Notes under the pieces: generated by a model
What the model was told of the DNA's origin: nothing
The model's input: only the letters and a program-made list of their open reading frames with translations
The model's database searches: none
Assembly (NCBI GenBank): GCA_002695025.1
Contig: NZNV01000008.1
Location: 186,001 to 250,000 of the forward strand
Origin: Owenweeksia sp.
Lineage (GTDB): Bacteria > Bacteroidota > Bacteroidia > Flavobacteriales > Schleiferiaceae
Direction: 5' to 3'
DNA: 64,000 nucleotides
Made by a program: the position numbers and the translations under genes
Part shown: one piece after another, positions 15,236-23,850 of the stretch
Layout: every line of letters begins with the position of its first letter
Numbering within the stretch: position 1 is the first letter of the stretch

Positions 15236-16282
15236 ATGAGAATGGATCAGCCGGGTTTCCTGGCTTTAACGATATCTCTGGTACTGGGGTGTATCGTTTT
15301 TGTTATCGGGATCTCCTTAGGTTTATGGATAAATAAGGACCTGCACTGGCAGGAGATACTCCTTTTTTCTATAATTACCGTTTTCATCGCCTACCTGCTC
15401 TTCCGTTTTGCGGTTCACCAGTTTATCTACAGCAAGGTAAAGATCATTTACAAGAACATCCATGACCTTAAGGTGGGTAACGATGCCGATGAGGATGAAG
15501 TGGTACGCACTACAGACCTGGACATGGTAACCCGTGAAGTTTCCGAATGGGCAGAGCAACGCAGGAACGAGATCCAGGAACTCAAGGCTCGGGAACAGTT
15601 CCGCAGGGAGTTTATCGGTAACATCTCCCACGAATTAAAAACACCTATTTTCAACATACAGGGCTATCTGCTCACCTTGCTGGATGGTGCCCTCGATGAT
15701 CCCGAGATCAACCGCAAATACCTTAAAAGGGCCAATAAGTCCGTAGACCGGATGATCAATATTATTGATGACCTCGAAACCATCAGCAACCTGGAAGCCA
15801 ACCGCGTTCATCTTGCCTACAGCGATTTTGACATTATCAGCCTGGTAAAGGAAACGTTTGAGCTGTTGGAGGAAAATGCCAAGGAACGGCAGGTAGAGCT
15901 CCGCCTTAAAAAGGACTATGACAAACCTCTTAAGGTAAATGCAGACCGCCAGAAGATAGAACAGGTACTCATTAACCTGATCATTAATGCTATAAAGTAC
16001 GGCAAAGTAAAAGGCAAGGTTGAAGTGCGGTTCTACGATATGCACAACAACATCCTCATAGAAATTTCTGACGATGGTATCGGCATCCCGCAGGAAGATA
16101 TTCCCCGCATATTTGAGCGTTTCTACCGTGTGGACAAAAGCCGCTCAAGGGAAGCCGGGGGCACCGGGCTGGGCCTTTCCATTGTAAAACACATCATTGA
16201 GGTTCATAAGCAGACCATCAACGTGCGCAGCAGTGAGAATGCCGGCTCAACTTTTTCGTTCACCCTTAAAAAGTCCAAATAG
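15236..16282 (+). CDS. Sensor histidine kinase, PhoR-like
   Basis: This 348-residue kinase has two membrane segments (about 8-31 and 40-58) with almost no periplasmic loop between them, then a HAMP-like linker. A HisKA domain follows with H132 (FIGNISHELKTP), and an HATPase domain with N box (NLIINAIKYG), G1 (DDGIGIP), F box (FERFYRVDKS) and G2 (GGTGLGLSIV). The short sensor region resembles PhoR, which senses phosphate through the transporter and PhoU rather than by binding a ligand itself. It forms an operon with the PhoB-like regulator. Its last 36 bp overlap the convergent glycosyltransferase gene. Confidence 0.9.
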   Translation: MRMDQPGFLALTISLVLGCIVFVIGISLGLWINKDLHWQEILLFSIITVFIAYLLFRFAVHQFIYSKVKIIYKNIHDLKVGNDADEDEVVRTTDLDMVTREVSEWAEQRRNEIQELKAREQFRREFIGNISHELKTPIFNIQGYLLTLLDGALDDPEINRKYLKRANKSVDRMINIIDDLETISNLEANRVHLAYSDFDIISLVKETFELLEENAKERQVELRLKKDYDKPLKVNADRQKIEQVLINLIINAIKYGKVKGKVEVRFYDMHNNILIEISDDGIGIPQEDIPRIFERFYRVDKSRSREAGGTGLGLSIVKHIIEVHKQTINVRSSENAGSTFSFTLKKSK

Positions 16283-17305
16283 AGCGGTTCGGTCAACTGC
16301 TATACCGGTATTAGTATGGAACCCGGGGTACTCCAATGCCCTGGGAATATCTTCGGCCAGACTTACCTTTTTTTGAGACACCGCGTAGAACAATTTCTTT
16401 TCCATTAAACTTTCAGCCAGGTATTCCTGCTCCACCTGCCCGGGCGTAGGTATGAGTAAAGCCTTGTTCCGTAAAACGTGATAGTCCATTAAAGAAGAAT
16501 AACCCGAACGGCTGATGATCAGGCGTGACCGGTTGATCACCTGCGCTATTTCCTCACCCACCATCAAATTCTTAAAGGGGATCTTAGTTTTCAGATCAGG
16601 CTTGCTTAATGTGCCCCGTACCAATAGAAAGTTTCCTTTCAATTGCTCCAGTTGGTTGAGCAGCTTTTTTTCCAGAAGGCTTCTTTGCGGTTCCGGTCCA
16701 CTTAAAATTACCACCGCATCGTATTCCACTTGGGCCTCCTTTTGCTCCTCAAGCTGGGAAAGCGCACCAATAAACTTTAGCGGCACCTCTGGCTTCAAGG
16801 TATGCGTAAGTGCCCCCCCTATTGTATTCTCTCCCTCAAAATCGGGCACCCAACATTCTGAAAACCGGTTGATATAACGATGATGAAGCGTGTTTACCAA
16901 AGGGTAAGACACGGGTATGTTAAGCTGGTGCGTAATATAGGCCGAAGGCACAGAAGAGTTACTAAATCCCAGACGGTTATCTGAGACCATACCTTTAGCA
17001 TCATACTTTCTCAGCAGCTTAGCAGCAAGAGCCCTCTCCTTATACACAGCTAAGCCTATACGGGGTAATTGCATCATCATGTTGAGAAAAAAAGCTCCAT
17101 TTGAATAGCGCACACCATAAGCCGGTAACTCTTCGGTAGGTAATTCCGGGAAAAGCTCTTGCAAGTACTCCAGAGCCACGCCATCCGAGGCTATAACAGG
17201 CTTAAAGCCTGCATCCTTGAGGGCACGAATCAACGGAACCGAGCGTGTAGCATGGCCCAGGCCCCAATTCAGTACTCCGAATAATATGTGATCTTGCCTG
17301 GCCAT
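16247..17305 (-). CDS. Glycosyltransferase-like protein (GT28/MurG-like fold)
   Basis: This 352-residue protein begins with ILFGVLNWGLGHATRSVPLI, the N-terminal glycine-rich loop of GT-B fold glycosyltransferases, and has a C-terminal domain with SGPEPQRS and IISRSGYSSLMDY, the latter being the nucleotide-sugar binding region typical of the GT28 C-terminal family. It probably moves a sugar from a UDP-sugar to a cell-surface or lipid acceptor, but neither donor nor acceptor can be named. It is convergent with the kinase gene (36-bp overlap) and divergent from trmB, with 59 bp between the start codons. Confidence 0.75.
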   Translation of the reverse strand: MARQDHILFGVLNWGLGHATRSVPLIRALKDAGFKPVIASDGVALEYLQELFPELPTEELPAYGVRYSNGAFFLNMMMQLPRIGLAVYKERALAAKLLRKYDAKGMVSDNRLGFSNSSVPSAYITHQLNIPVSYPLVNTLHHRYINRFSECWVPDFEGENTIGGALTHTLKPEVPLKFIGALSQLEEQKEAQVEYDAVVILSGPEPQRSLLEKKLLNQLEQLKGNFLLVRGTLSKPDLKTKIPFKNLMVGEEIAQVINRSRLIISRSGYSSLMDYHVLRNKALLIPTPGQVEQEYLAESLMEKKLFYAVSQKKVSLAEDIPRALEYPGFHTNTGIAVDRTALFGLFKGERKS

Positions 17306-17352
17306 AACTACCCGGCAATATCCGAAAATTGCCGATTGTAGTTGGGTTAAGC

Positions 17353-17360
17353 TATTTTTG
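17353..17360 (+). promoter_or_regulatory. -7 promoter element of trmB, nearly at the start codon
   Basis: TATTTTTG is a perfect TAnnTTTG match with its last base only 5 bp before the ATG at 17365. A TTG at 17329-17331, 21 bp upstream, could be the -33 element. Transcription would begin at or beside the A of the ATG, so the message may be leaderless. Confidence 0.6.
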
Positions 17361-17364
17361 CGCC

Positions 17365-18051
17365 ATGGCCAGAAAAAAATTACAGCGCTTTGCTGAAAAC
17401 CAGGAGTTCAGTCACGTGGTAGAACCCAGCCGGAAGGAAGTTGTTAACGGTTTGGAACTACGAGGCAAGTGGAAAACCGGCTTTTTTAAGAATGACAACC
17501 CTATCATCCTGGAGCTGGGTTGTGGCAAAGGAGAGTATACCGTGGCTATGGCCCAACGTTTTCCGGATCACAACTTTGTAGGAGTTGATATCAAGGGCGC
17601 CCGTATCTGGTATGGCGCCAGTGAAATCCATAAAAAAGGCCTGACCAATGCCGGGTTTTTACGTACTCAGATCGAATTGATTGATCAATGCTTTGCACCG
17701 GGTGAGGTTAGTGAAATATGGATCACCTTTCCTGATCCCCAGATCAAACACAAACGCGCCAAACACCGCCTTACCAATCCGGCTATGCTCAGGCGCTATC
17801 AAGACATTTTACACAAAGAAGGGCTGGTACACCTGAAAACCGACAGTGAATTCCTGCACGGTTACACCATCGGTTTGCTGGAAATACTGGGCCATCCTAT
17901 CCTTGAGGCATGGTATGACATTGATCACCAGGTTATGAACCGTAAGAACTTACTACACGAGGTAAGCACACATTACGAGCAACTTTTCCGGGACAAAGGC
18001 AAGGCTATCTCCTACCTTCGTTTTAGCTTTAGGGAAGAAAATGGAAACTAA
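17365..18051 (+). CDS. trmB: tRNA (guanine-N7-)-methyltransferase
   Basis: TrmB transfers a methyl group from S-adenosylmethionine to G46 in the variable loop of tRNAs. The SAM-binding motif ILELGCGKGEYTVAMA is at about residues 50-65, followed by FVGVDIKGARIW and the family motif ITFPDPQIKHKRAKHRL. The start is placed at ATG 17365 (228 residues, MARKKLQRF) rather than at an upstream TTG, because the family begins this way and a -7 element lies immediately before it. Its last 11 bp overlap the next gene, so trmB, the alkyltransferase-like gene and rsmI form one operon. Confidence 0.95.
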   Translation: MARKKLQRFAENQEFSHVVEPSRKEVVNGLELRGKWKTGFFKNDNPIILELGCGKGEYTVAMAQRFPDHNFVGVDIKGARIWYGASEIHKKGLTNAGFLRTQIELIDQCFAPGEVSEIWITFPDPQIKHKRAKHRLTNPAMLRRYQDILHKEGLVHLKTDSEFLHGYTIGLLEILGHPILEAWYDIDHQVMNRKNLLHEVSTHYEQLFRDKGKAISYLRFSFREENGN

Positions 18052-18385
18052 CTTCTTTGATCGTGTCTATGCCGTGGCAGCTCAAATTCCCTATGGAAAA
18101 GTAACTAATTACGGAGCCATAGCCCGCTTTATAGGAGCCCCCAAAAGTGCCCGCATGGTAGGTTACGCCATGAATACCAGCGGCACCATGCCGGATATTC
18201 CCGCCCACCGGGTGGTAAACCGCAACGGACTGCTTACCGGCAAACACCATTTTGGAGGCACCCGTGTAATGGCAGACCTGTTGATCTCTGAAGGAATAAA
18301 GGTAAGGGACAACCAGATTCAGGACTTTGAGAAGGTATACTGGGACCCCAACGAAGAACTGGACCGAAACGATTTTATGATATGA
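18041..18385 (+). CDS. Alkyltransferase-like (ATL) protein of the MGMT family
   Basis: This 114-residue protein is the DNA-binding domain of the O6-alkylguanine alkyltransferase family (IPYGKVTNYGAIA, ARMVGYAMN). The catalytic PCHRV motif reads PAHRV, so the acceptor cysteine is replaced by Ala55. Proteins of this kind bind alkylated guanine without repairing it and hand it to nucleotide excision repair; a Thermus homologue also carries alanine. It cannot perform suicidal methyl transfer. It overlaps trmB by 11 bp and rsmI by 4 bp (ATGA), showing translational coupling. Confidence 0.9.
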   Translation: METNFFDRVYAVAAQIPYGKVTNYGAIARFIGAPKSARMVGYAMNTSGTMPDIPAHRVVNRNGLLTGKHHFGGTRVMADLLISEGIKVRDNQIQDFEKVYWDPNEELDRNDFMI

Positions 18386-19056
18386 GCGGAAAACTGTACC
18401 TGATACCCACCCCTATCGGGAACCTGGAAGATATCACCCTACGGGCTATTCGGATTTTGAAGGAGGTTGATTTTATACTGGCGGAAGATACCCGCACCAG
18501 TGGCAAGCTGTTGCAGCACTATGAGATTGGCACTCCGCTACGTTCGTACCACATGCACAATGAGCATAAGATCACAGAATCATTGGTTGCCGAGTTGCAG
18601 AACGGCCGTATAATGGCGTTGATTACGGATGCCGGCACGCCTGCCATTTCCGATCCGGGTTTCCTCCTGTCGCGCGAAGCAATTCGAAATGATATAGAAG
18701 TGGAAACATTACCCGGTGCTACCGCCTTTGTCCCCGCCTTGGTTAATTCCGGGCTACCCGCTCACAATTTTGCCTTTGAAGGATTTCTTCCCGCCAAAAA
18801 AGGAAGAAAAACAAAACTGGAAGAACTGGCTTCTGAAAAACGCACCCTTATTTTTTACGAATCACCTTACCGCATAGTCAAAACCCTGGAGGACCTTCTC
18901 CACACCTTTGGTGAAGACCGCCCGGCTTCGGTTTCCCGCGAGATCAGTAAGAAATTTGAGGAAACCCGCAGAGGCACTTTGAGTGAACTGGCGGAATACT
19001 TCAAAAAAAATTCCCCAAAAGGGGAATTTGTAATGTGTGTAGCCGGAAAAGCTTAA
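18382..19056 (+). CDS. rsmI: 16S rRNA (cytidine(1402)-2'-O)-methyltransferase
   Basis: RsmI methylates the 2'-OH of C1402 in the ribosomal decoding centre. The 224-residue protein shows the family signatures LYLIPTPIGNLEDITLRA at the N-terminus, AEDTRTSGKLL, and LITDAGTPAISDPGF, which form the tetrapyrrole-methylase-like SAM site. It begins within the stop codon of the alkyltransferase-like gene (ATGA) and its final 4 bp overlap the stop of convergent frr. Confidence 0.95.
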   Translation: MSGKLYLIPTPIGNLEDITLRAIRILKEVDFILAEDTRTSGKLLQHYEIGTPLRSYHMHNEHKITESLVAELQNGRIMALITDAGTPAISDPGFLLSREAIRNDIEVETLPGATAFVPALVNSGLPAHNFAFEGFLPAKKGRKTKLEELASEKRTLIFYESPYRIVKTLEDLLHTFGEDRPASVSREISKKFEETRRGTLSELAEYFKKNSPKGEFVMCVAGKA

Positions 19057-19607
19057 ACGTGCATAATTTCGCCTTCCTTCTTTTCCAGTATATCGTCAAC
19101 TTTTTTAGTGTACTTGTTGGTCAGTGACTGAACCCGTTCCTCAGCATCCTTGATCAGGTCTTCGGAAATACCGTCCAGGGCCTTGATCTCATCGTTGGCC
19201 TCTTTGCGGACACTGCGGATACCAATCCTGGCATCCTCACCTTCAGCTCTTGCCGCTTTCACCAGATCTCTCCTGCGCTCTTCGGTAAGAGGCGGAATGT
19301 TGATGATCACTAGCTCACCATTGTTCTGTGGGTTTAAACCCAGGTCTGAATTAAGGATGGCTTTTTCAATTTCCGGGATCATCGTCTTTTCCCAGGGCTG
19401 CACAGAGATGGTACGGGCATCCGGTGTGTTTACGTTAGCCACCTGATTGATAGGCGTTTGGTTACCATAGTACTCTACGCGTACTGAGTCCAACATGGAT
19501 GGGTTAGCACGTCCGGCCCGGATCTTCAGGAGGTTCTTTTCCAGGTGTGAAATGGATTTATCCATTTGCTCACGGGCCATATCCAGGATCATAGTAATGT
19601 CTTCCAT
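19053..19607 (-). CDS. frr: Ribosome recycling factor
   Basis: The protein has 184 residues, the usual family length. It splits post-termination ribosomes together with EF-G. The sequence shows KNLLKIRAGRANPSMLD near the N-terminus and LTEERRRDLVKAARAEGEDARIGIRSVRKEAND in the coiled-coil domain. It lies 23 bp downstream of pyrH on the same strand, the conserved bacterial pyrH-frr operon. Confidence 0.97.
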   Translation of the reverse strand: MEDITMILDMAREQMDKSISHLEKNLLKIRAGRANPSMLDSVRVEYYGNQTPINQVANVNTPDARTISVQPWEKTMIPEIEKAILNSDLGLNPQNNGELVIINIPPLTEERRRDLVKAARAEGEDARIGIRSVRKEANDEIKALDGISEDLIKDAEERVQSLTNKYTKKVDDILEKKEGEIMHV

Positions 19608-19630
19608 AATGTGGTAAAGATATAAGAAGA

Positions 19631-20338
19631 TTAATTTTTTACCAGGGTTCCTACCGCTTCACCGGTAACAACCTTCTTGAGGTTACCGGGGGTATTCATA
19701 TCAAATACAAGAATAGGTAATTTGTTTTCCTTGCTCAGGGTAAAGGCGGTCATATCCATTACGTTCAGTCCTTTCTCGTATACTTCCTTGAAGGATAGCG
19801 TTTCGTACTTCACGGCATTTTCATCCTTCTCAGGGTCTGCACTGTAGATACCATCTACGCGGGTACCTTTTAATATCACATCTGCATTGATCTCTATAGC
19901 GCGAAGCGTGGCGGCCGTATCCGTGGTAAAATAGGGATTACCGGTACCGGCACCAAAGATCACCACCCGGTGTTTTTCAAGGTGACGCACCGCTCTCCTG
20001 CGGATAAAAGGTTCAGCGATCTTATCCATCTCAATGGCGCTTTGCAGACGAGTCATTACCCCCACCTCTTCTAAGGCCGATTGCAGTGCCAAACCGTTAA
20101 TCATAGTGGCCAGCATGCCCATGTGATCGCCCTGAACACGATCCATTCCTTCACTGGCACCGGTAAGACCTCGAAATATATTACCGCCACCGATCACAAT
20201 AGCCACTTCCACTCCTTCTTCCACTACCTCCTTTATTTCGCGGGCGTAGTCTTTCAAACGTTCACCGCTGATACCAAATTGCTGATCACCCATCAGGGCT
20301 TCGCCACTAAGCTTTAAAAGGATCCTTTTGTATTTCAT
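19631..20338 (-). CDS. pyrH: UMP kinase
   Basis: UMP kinase phosphorylates UMP to UDP in pyrimidine nucleotide synthesis. The start is placed at ATG 20338 (235 residues, [17 protein letters not shown]), where family homology begins; a longer frame would run through the promoter. Visible motifs are the glycine-rich [21 protein letters not shown], and [17 protein letters not shown] -7 element at 20357-20364 lies just upstream, and frr follows. Confidence 0.97.
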   Translation of the reverse strand: MKYKRILLKLSGEALMGDQQFGISGERLKDYAREIKEVVEEGVEVAIVIGGGNIFRGLTGASEGMDRVQGDHMGMLATMINGLALQSALEEVGVMTRLQSAIEMDKIAEPFIRRRAVRHLEKHRVVIFGAGTGNPYFTTDTAATLRAIEINADVILKGTRVDGIYSADPEKDENAVKYETLSFKEVYEKGLNVMDMTAFTLSKENKLPILVFDMNTPGNLKKVVTGEAVGTLVKN

Positions 20339-20356
20339 GAAGAGAAGTTGTGGGCG

Positions 20357-20364
20357 CAAATATA
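20357..20364 (-). promoter_or_regulatory. -7 promoter element of pyrH-frr
   Basis: TATATTTG on the minus strand is a perfect TAnnTTTG match, 18 bp from the pyrH ATG, giving a short leader. It supports the shorter pyrH start. Confidence 0.6.
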
Positions 20365-20420
20365 GGAAGGATGATGGCTTTGAATTACTACACCTCATAA
20401 ATTCGTTCTGGTTTAATCAA

Positions 20421-20447
20421 AAGAGCCCCCGCATAGCGGGGGCTCTT
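20421..20447 (-). terminator. Rho-independent terminator of the PKD-domain secreted protein gene
   Basis: A perfect 12-bp GC-rich stem (20421-20432 and 20436-20447, loop ATA) lies 23 bp past the stop at 20470 and is followed on the minus strand by TTGATTAAA. Confidence 0.9.
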
Positions 20448-20469
20448 AGCCTTTCAGGTATACTGATCC

Positions 20470-21936
20470 TTACTTACGGATCATTATTTTCTGGCTGTCC
20501 AGTTTATCTCCGTATTTAATACTAATTATATACAACCCATCGGCAAGTTCCGACCCGTCAATATCCAGAGTGTGTTTACCCCTGGCCATTTGCTCAGTAT
20601 CCTGAATGGTTTGGGCTACCTGACCATCCATATTGATTAGAAAGACCTGTACCTGTTCATCATTTTTGAGCGTATAGTTTACGGTAACATTTCCACTGCT
20701 CGGGTTTGGAAACACCTCTAGCATACTACTCCTAGAAGATATCTTCTGATTATTGGAAGACGGGGCAACTCTCCCAGGATCAGGACCCGCTTCACAATCC
20801 ACATCCACTGTCTCACAAAATGTTTCCATGCAACAAGCCCCTTCACCGGTATAATCCTTTCCAATTACAGTGAGACAAACTTCGTAAGAACCAGGGCCAG
20901 GGAAAGTATGACTGGGATCTTCGTTTGTTCCGGTAGTACCATCACCAAAATCCCAGTAATAAGCCACTACGGTAGTGTTATATACAGTTCCTATACTATT
21001 AAAGAAAACATCACATCCGTTCTGAGAATATTCAAACTCGGTATTTATATCACATGGCTCCGGATTGCAGTCAACATCTACCTGTTGACAAACGTCCGTA
21101 TAACAGCATTCGTCCCCGTTAAATGCCCATACCTTAAGACACACCTCGTAAGAACCACTATTAGTGTAATAATGTGTTGGGGTGGCATCAGTAGAAGAGT
21201 ACCCGTCACCAAAAGTCCATTCATAACCCACTATGGTATTACCTATGGCAGAAACATCACTTAGGAAAGTATACAGGCAATTCTCATCATTTAAAATGCT
21301 AAACTCGGCCGCAATATCGCAGGGGCAGGTTTCCACTTCGGTAAAACTTACATCATCAATACCATAGTCCCAACCAATGGAACCTGAATTTGTCTGTCTG
21401 ATTTCAATAACAATGTTTCCCGAAGTAGTTGCTGTATAGGTTCCACATATACGGTTCCATTGCAAGCTATAATCGTCTCCGTCAATGCTTCTGATCACGG
21501 TACCATTGGCACGAAGATCTAATTGACTGCGAATTGCGTCATAAGGCGGTTTTGAAATAGACGGGTATAACCAATAAGCAAACTCGTAGGTTTTACCAGC
21601 CGTTACGGATACTGTTTCATACCAAACATCCCGGTTGGCCGTAGTAGAACCATCGATAACAAGAAAGTTACCACTACCTCCATGGGCTGTTATGTTTGCA
21701 AAAGTTGGGCAAGGAGTATTAGCATTGGGAAAAACCCCATAGCGGTTATTATTACATGAACCATAAAGGGTCAAATCACTATTAAAACCGCTGGTGCCAG
21801 ATGAAAAATTTCCATTGATTACCAAATCTTCCCCATATGAACACGAGGGATTACAGGAGGTTTGGGCCTGAATTGCAAAGCCCATTACCGACAACCCTGA
21901 GAGTAGCAGGGTTTTTAAGTAGAGTTTAATTTTCAT
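20470..21936 (-). CDS. T9SS-secreted protein with two PKD domains
   Basis: This 488-residue protein has a signal peptide (to about 24). A cysteine-rich jelly-roll-like domain at about 30-205 (LVINGNFSSGTSGF, then GWDYGIDDVSF) resembles carbohydrate-binding or anchor domains. Two PKD domains follow at about 210-290 and 295-378, each with YxWxFGDG and a terminal GSYEVCL motif. A T9SS type A sorting domain covers about 415-488 (FPNPSSGNVTVNYTL). No catalytic domain is present, so an adhesive or matrix role is plausible but unproved. It is monocistronic with its own terminator and lies next to a LytTR regulator gene. Confidence 0.85.
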   Translation of the reverse strand: MKIKLYLKTLLLSGLSVMGFAIQAQTSCNPSCSYGEDLVINGNFSSGTSGFNSDLTLYGSCNNNRYGVFPNANTPCPTFANITAHGGSGNFLVIDGSTTANRDVWYETVSVTAGKTYEFAYWLYPSISKPPYDAIRSQLDLRANGTVIRSIDGDDYSLQWNRICGTYTATTSGNIVIEIRQTNSGSIGWDYGIDDVSFTEVETCPCDIAAEFSILNDENCLYTFLSDVSAIGNTIVGYEWTFGDGYSSTDATPTHYYTNSGSYEVCLKVWAFNGDECCYTDVCQQVDVDCNPEPCDINTEFEYSQNGCDVFFNSIGTVYNTTVVAYYWDFGDGTTGTNEDPSHTFPGPGSYEVCLTVIGKDYTGEGACCMETFCETVDVDCEAGPDPGRVAPSSNNQKISSRSSMLEVFPNPSSGNVTVNYTLKNDEQVQVFLINMDGQVAQTIQDTEQMARGKHTLDIDGSELADGLYIISIKYGDKLDSQKIMIRK

Positions 21937-22056
21937 GATATAGAGTTTATAATTAATACCATGAAAACTACAATTATTCCTGGTTGAACTTTACACCCGA
22001 TTTACAACTAATGCATTCTACTTCACGGGCTATGCTCATGAAATCACACTTGATTT

Positions 22057-22776
22057 TTACTGTAGAAACCTTCCTAAATATTGTTCTAAGTAATGTTTTC
22101 TACCCGCAGATACAGATATTCGTTCCTGATCCTTTAGAATAACATAACCTCCCCCCGACCGCATGTATTTATCCACATAATTAATGTTAATGAGGTGAGA
22201 ATGGTGAACCCGCACGAACTGGTCAGGCGACAAAATATCCTCATAAACACCTAGCCTTTTTGAAACGATAAGTTTAGGACGATTACTGAACCTGAATATC
22301 GAATAACTTCCTGAGGCTTCCACCCTAACAATGTTGATTGGGTCAATCAGTAGTATTCCACCTTTAATGGCCAAAGAGAGTCGATCGGTAAGTGGGCTTA
22401 AAGAGCTATTAAGTCTCCCCTCTACTCTTTGTATTACGTCCAGGATATCTTTCTCAGCAACCGGTTTGTACAGAATATCAAAAGCACCTTTCTTCAGGTT
22501 CTTTTGCAGGGACTTATGATGAGTTTTAGAAGACATATATACCGGTAATATGTGAGGAAAACCCTGCAGTTCTTTGCAAAGACGAGCAATCTCATAGTCA
22601 TTCTCCCAAGCTAAATCAATAATAACCAGGTCAATCTGTGAATATTTAAGGTAAAGACGGAACTCTTTCAAGTTTTCGCCCCGGTAAACATTATGCCTAT
22701 TCCCGTAGAAACGGAGTAAAAGCAGTTCCAACTCCTGCACGGATTTCAGGTTGGGGTCAGCTAGCAGAATTTTCAT
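22057..22776 (-). CDS. LytTR-family response regulator
   Basis: This 239-residue protein has a receiver domain at 1-120, with D54 in LVIIDLAWEND as the likely phosphoacceptor and K103 in LYKPV. A LytTR DNA-binding domain follows at about 140-239 (IVRVEASGSYSIFRF, then FVRVHHSHLININYVDKY). The N-terminus has a single D (LLADPN) where most receivers have an acidic pair, so phosphorylation may differ from the standard. No histidine kinase gene is adjacent. Targets are unknown; the neighbouring secreted PKD protein is one candidate by position only. Confidence 0.85.
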   Translation of the reverse strand: MKILLADPNLKSVQELELLLLRFYGNRHNVYRGENLKEFRLYLKYSQIDLVIIDLAWENDYEIARLCKELQGFPHILPVYMSSKTHHKSLQKNLKKGAFDILYKPVAEKDILDVIQRVEGRLNSSLSPLTDRLSLAIKGGILLIDPINIVRVEASGSYSIFRFSNRPKLIVSKRLGVYEDILSPDQFVRVHHSHLININYVDKYMRSGGGYVILKDQERISVSAGRKHYLEQYLGRFLQ

Positions 22777-22869
22777 AACTCAGGATTTGTGCTTCCCCCC
22801 ATAGGTGAGCTTGGCCATGCTACTTCCTGTTATATACCAGAAATATTATGGTATTATCTAAAAATAAAA

Positions 22870-22898
22870 AAAACCCGTACGATAATCGCACGGGTTTT
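22870..22898 (-). terminator. Rho-independent terminator of tsf
   Basis: Arms AAAACCCGT (22870-22878) and ACGGGTTTT (22890-22898) enclose a shorter inner stem (CGAT/ATCG). The minus strand continues with TTTTTTATTTT. It ends the ribosomal protein/tsf transcript 22 bp after the tsf stop. Confidence 0.85.
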
Positions 22899-22919
22899 GT
22901 GAATCAGGTCAATTACTTT

Positions 22920-23744
22920 TTAAACGCCCAGTCCTACTCTCTTAAATTCCGTCACGGTCAATCCGTTTTTCACGGAAGAAAGATATTTGGTAATGTTCAG
23001 TTTACCGTCACGGATGTAATCCTGTTCCAAAAGCGTGTTCTCTTTGTAGAACTTGTTCAAACGGCCTTCAGCGATCTTATCCAGCATTTCCTCCGGCTTA
23101 CCTTCCTGACGAGCCTGATCACGACCAATTTCCAGTTCGCGTTCAATAACATCCTGGGGTACCTCATCACGGTTCAAAGCCACAGGGTTCATGGCGGCAG
23201 CCTGCATAGCTACGTTACGACCAGCTTCTTCAGCTTCCTCGTTAAGAGCAACCAGGGTAGCCAGTTTGTTACCAGCATGGATGTAACCGGTTACATAATC
23301 TCCGGAAACGGTTTCATAAGCACCGATCTCCAGTTTTTCACCAATAACACCGGTTTGCTCAGTAAGCTTTTCAGCTACGGTAAGCTCACCCAAAGAAAGA
23401 GCCAGTAAAGCATCTTTATCGGCAGCTTTCTCAGCCAGGGCTTTATCCAAGATGCTCTGAGTAAGTTCTACAAAGCTTTCGTTCTTGGCCACAAAGTCGG
23501 TTTCACAGTTCAGGCTCACGATAGCGCCAAAAGTATTGTCAGCAGTAGTACCGGATAAAACACAACCTTCGGTAGCATCACGGTCGGCACGCTTAGCGGC
23601 AATCTTCTGACCTTTTTTACGAAGGATATCTATCGCTTTTTCAAAATCACCGTCAGCTTCCTGAAGGGCCTTTTTACAGTCCATCATACCGGCACCGGTT
23701 TGTTTCCTCAGTTTGTTTACATCTGCTGCAGTTATTGTAGCCAT
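22920..23744 (-). CDS. tsf: Elongation factor Ts
   Basis: EF-Ts exchanges GDP for GTP on EF-Tu. The 274-residue protein has the N-terminal UBA-like region NKLRKQTGAGMMDCKKALQEA and the core motif LNCETDFVAKNESF followed by the dimerisation region. It is downstream of rpsB with a 106-bp gap, in the usual rplM-rpsI-rpsB-tsf order for Bacteroidota. Confidence 0.97.
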   Translation of the reverse strand: MATITAADVNKLRKQTGAGMMDCKKALQEADGDFEKAIDILRKKGQKIAAKRADRDATEGCVLSGTTADNTFGAIVSLNCETDFVAKNESFVELTQSILDKALAEKAADKDALLALSLGELTVAEKLTEQTGVIGEKLEIGAYETVSGDYVTGYIHAGNKLATLVALNEEAEEAGRNVAMQAAAMNPVALNRDEVPQDVIERELEIGRDQARQEGKPEEMLDKIAEGRLNKFYKENTLLEQDYIRDGKLNITKYLSSVKNGLTVTEFKRVGLGV

Positions 23745-23850
23745 TGTATTTGTTTATTTAAAGTATTGCGGTTTAAAATCAAGAAAGGGATAAAAATCGC
23801 TTTTCACCCCTTTCCGTATATCATTATAGTGTTAAGAAAAGCTTAGATGA

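Noticed and set aside
23745-23850. GAAAGGG/CCCTTTC inverted repeat between rpsB and tsf
   Set aside because: The loop is long and no T tract follows; the two genes are expected to be co-transcribed.
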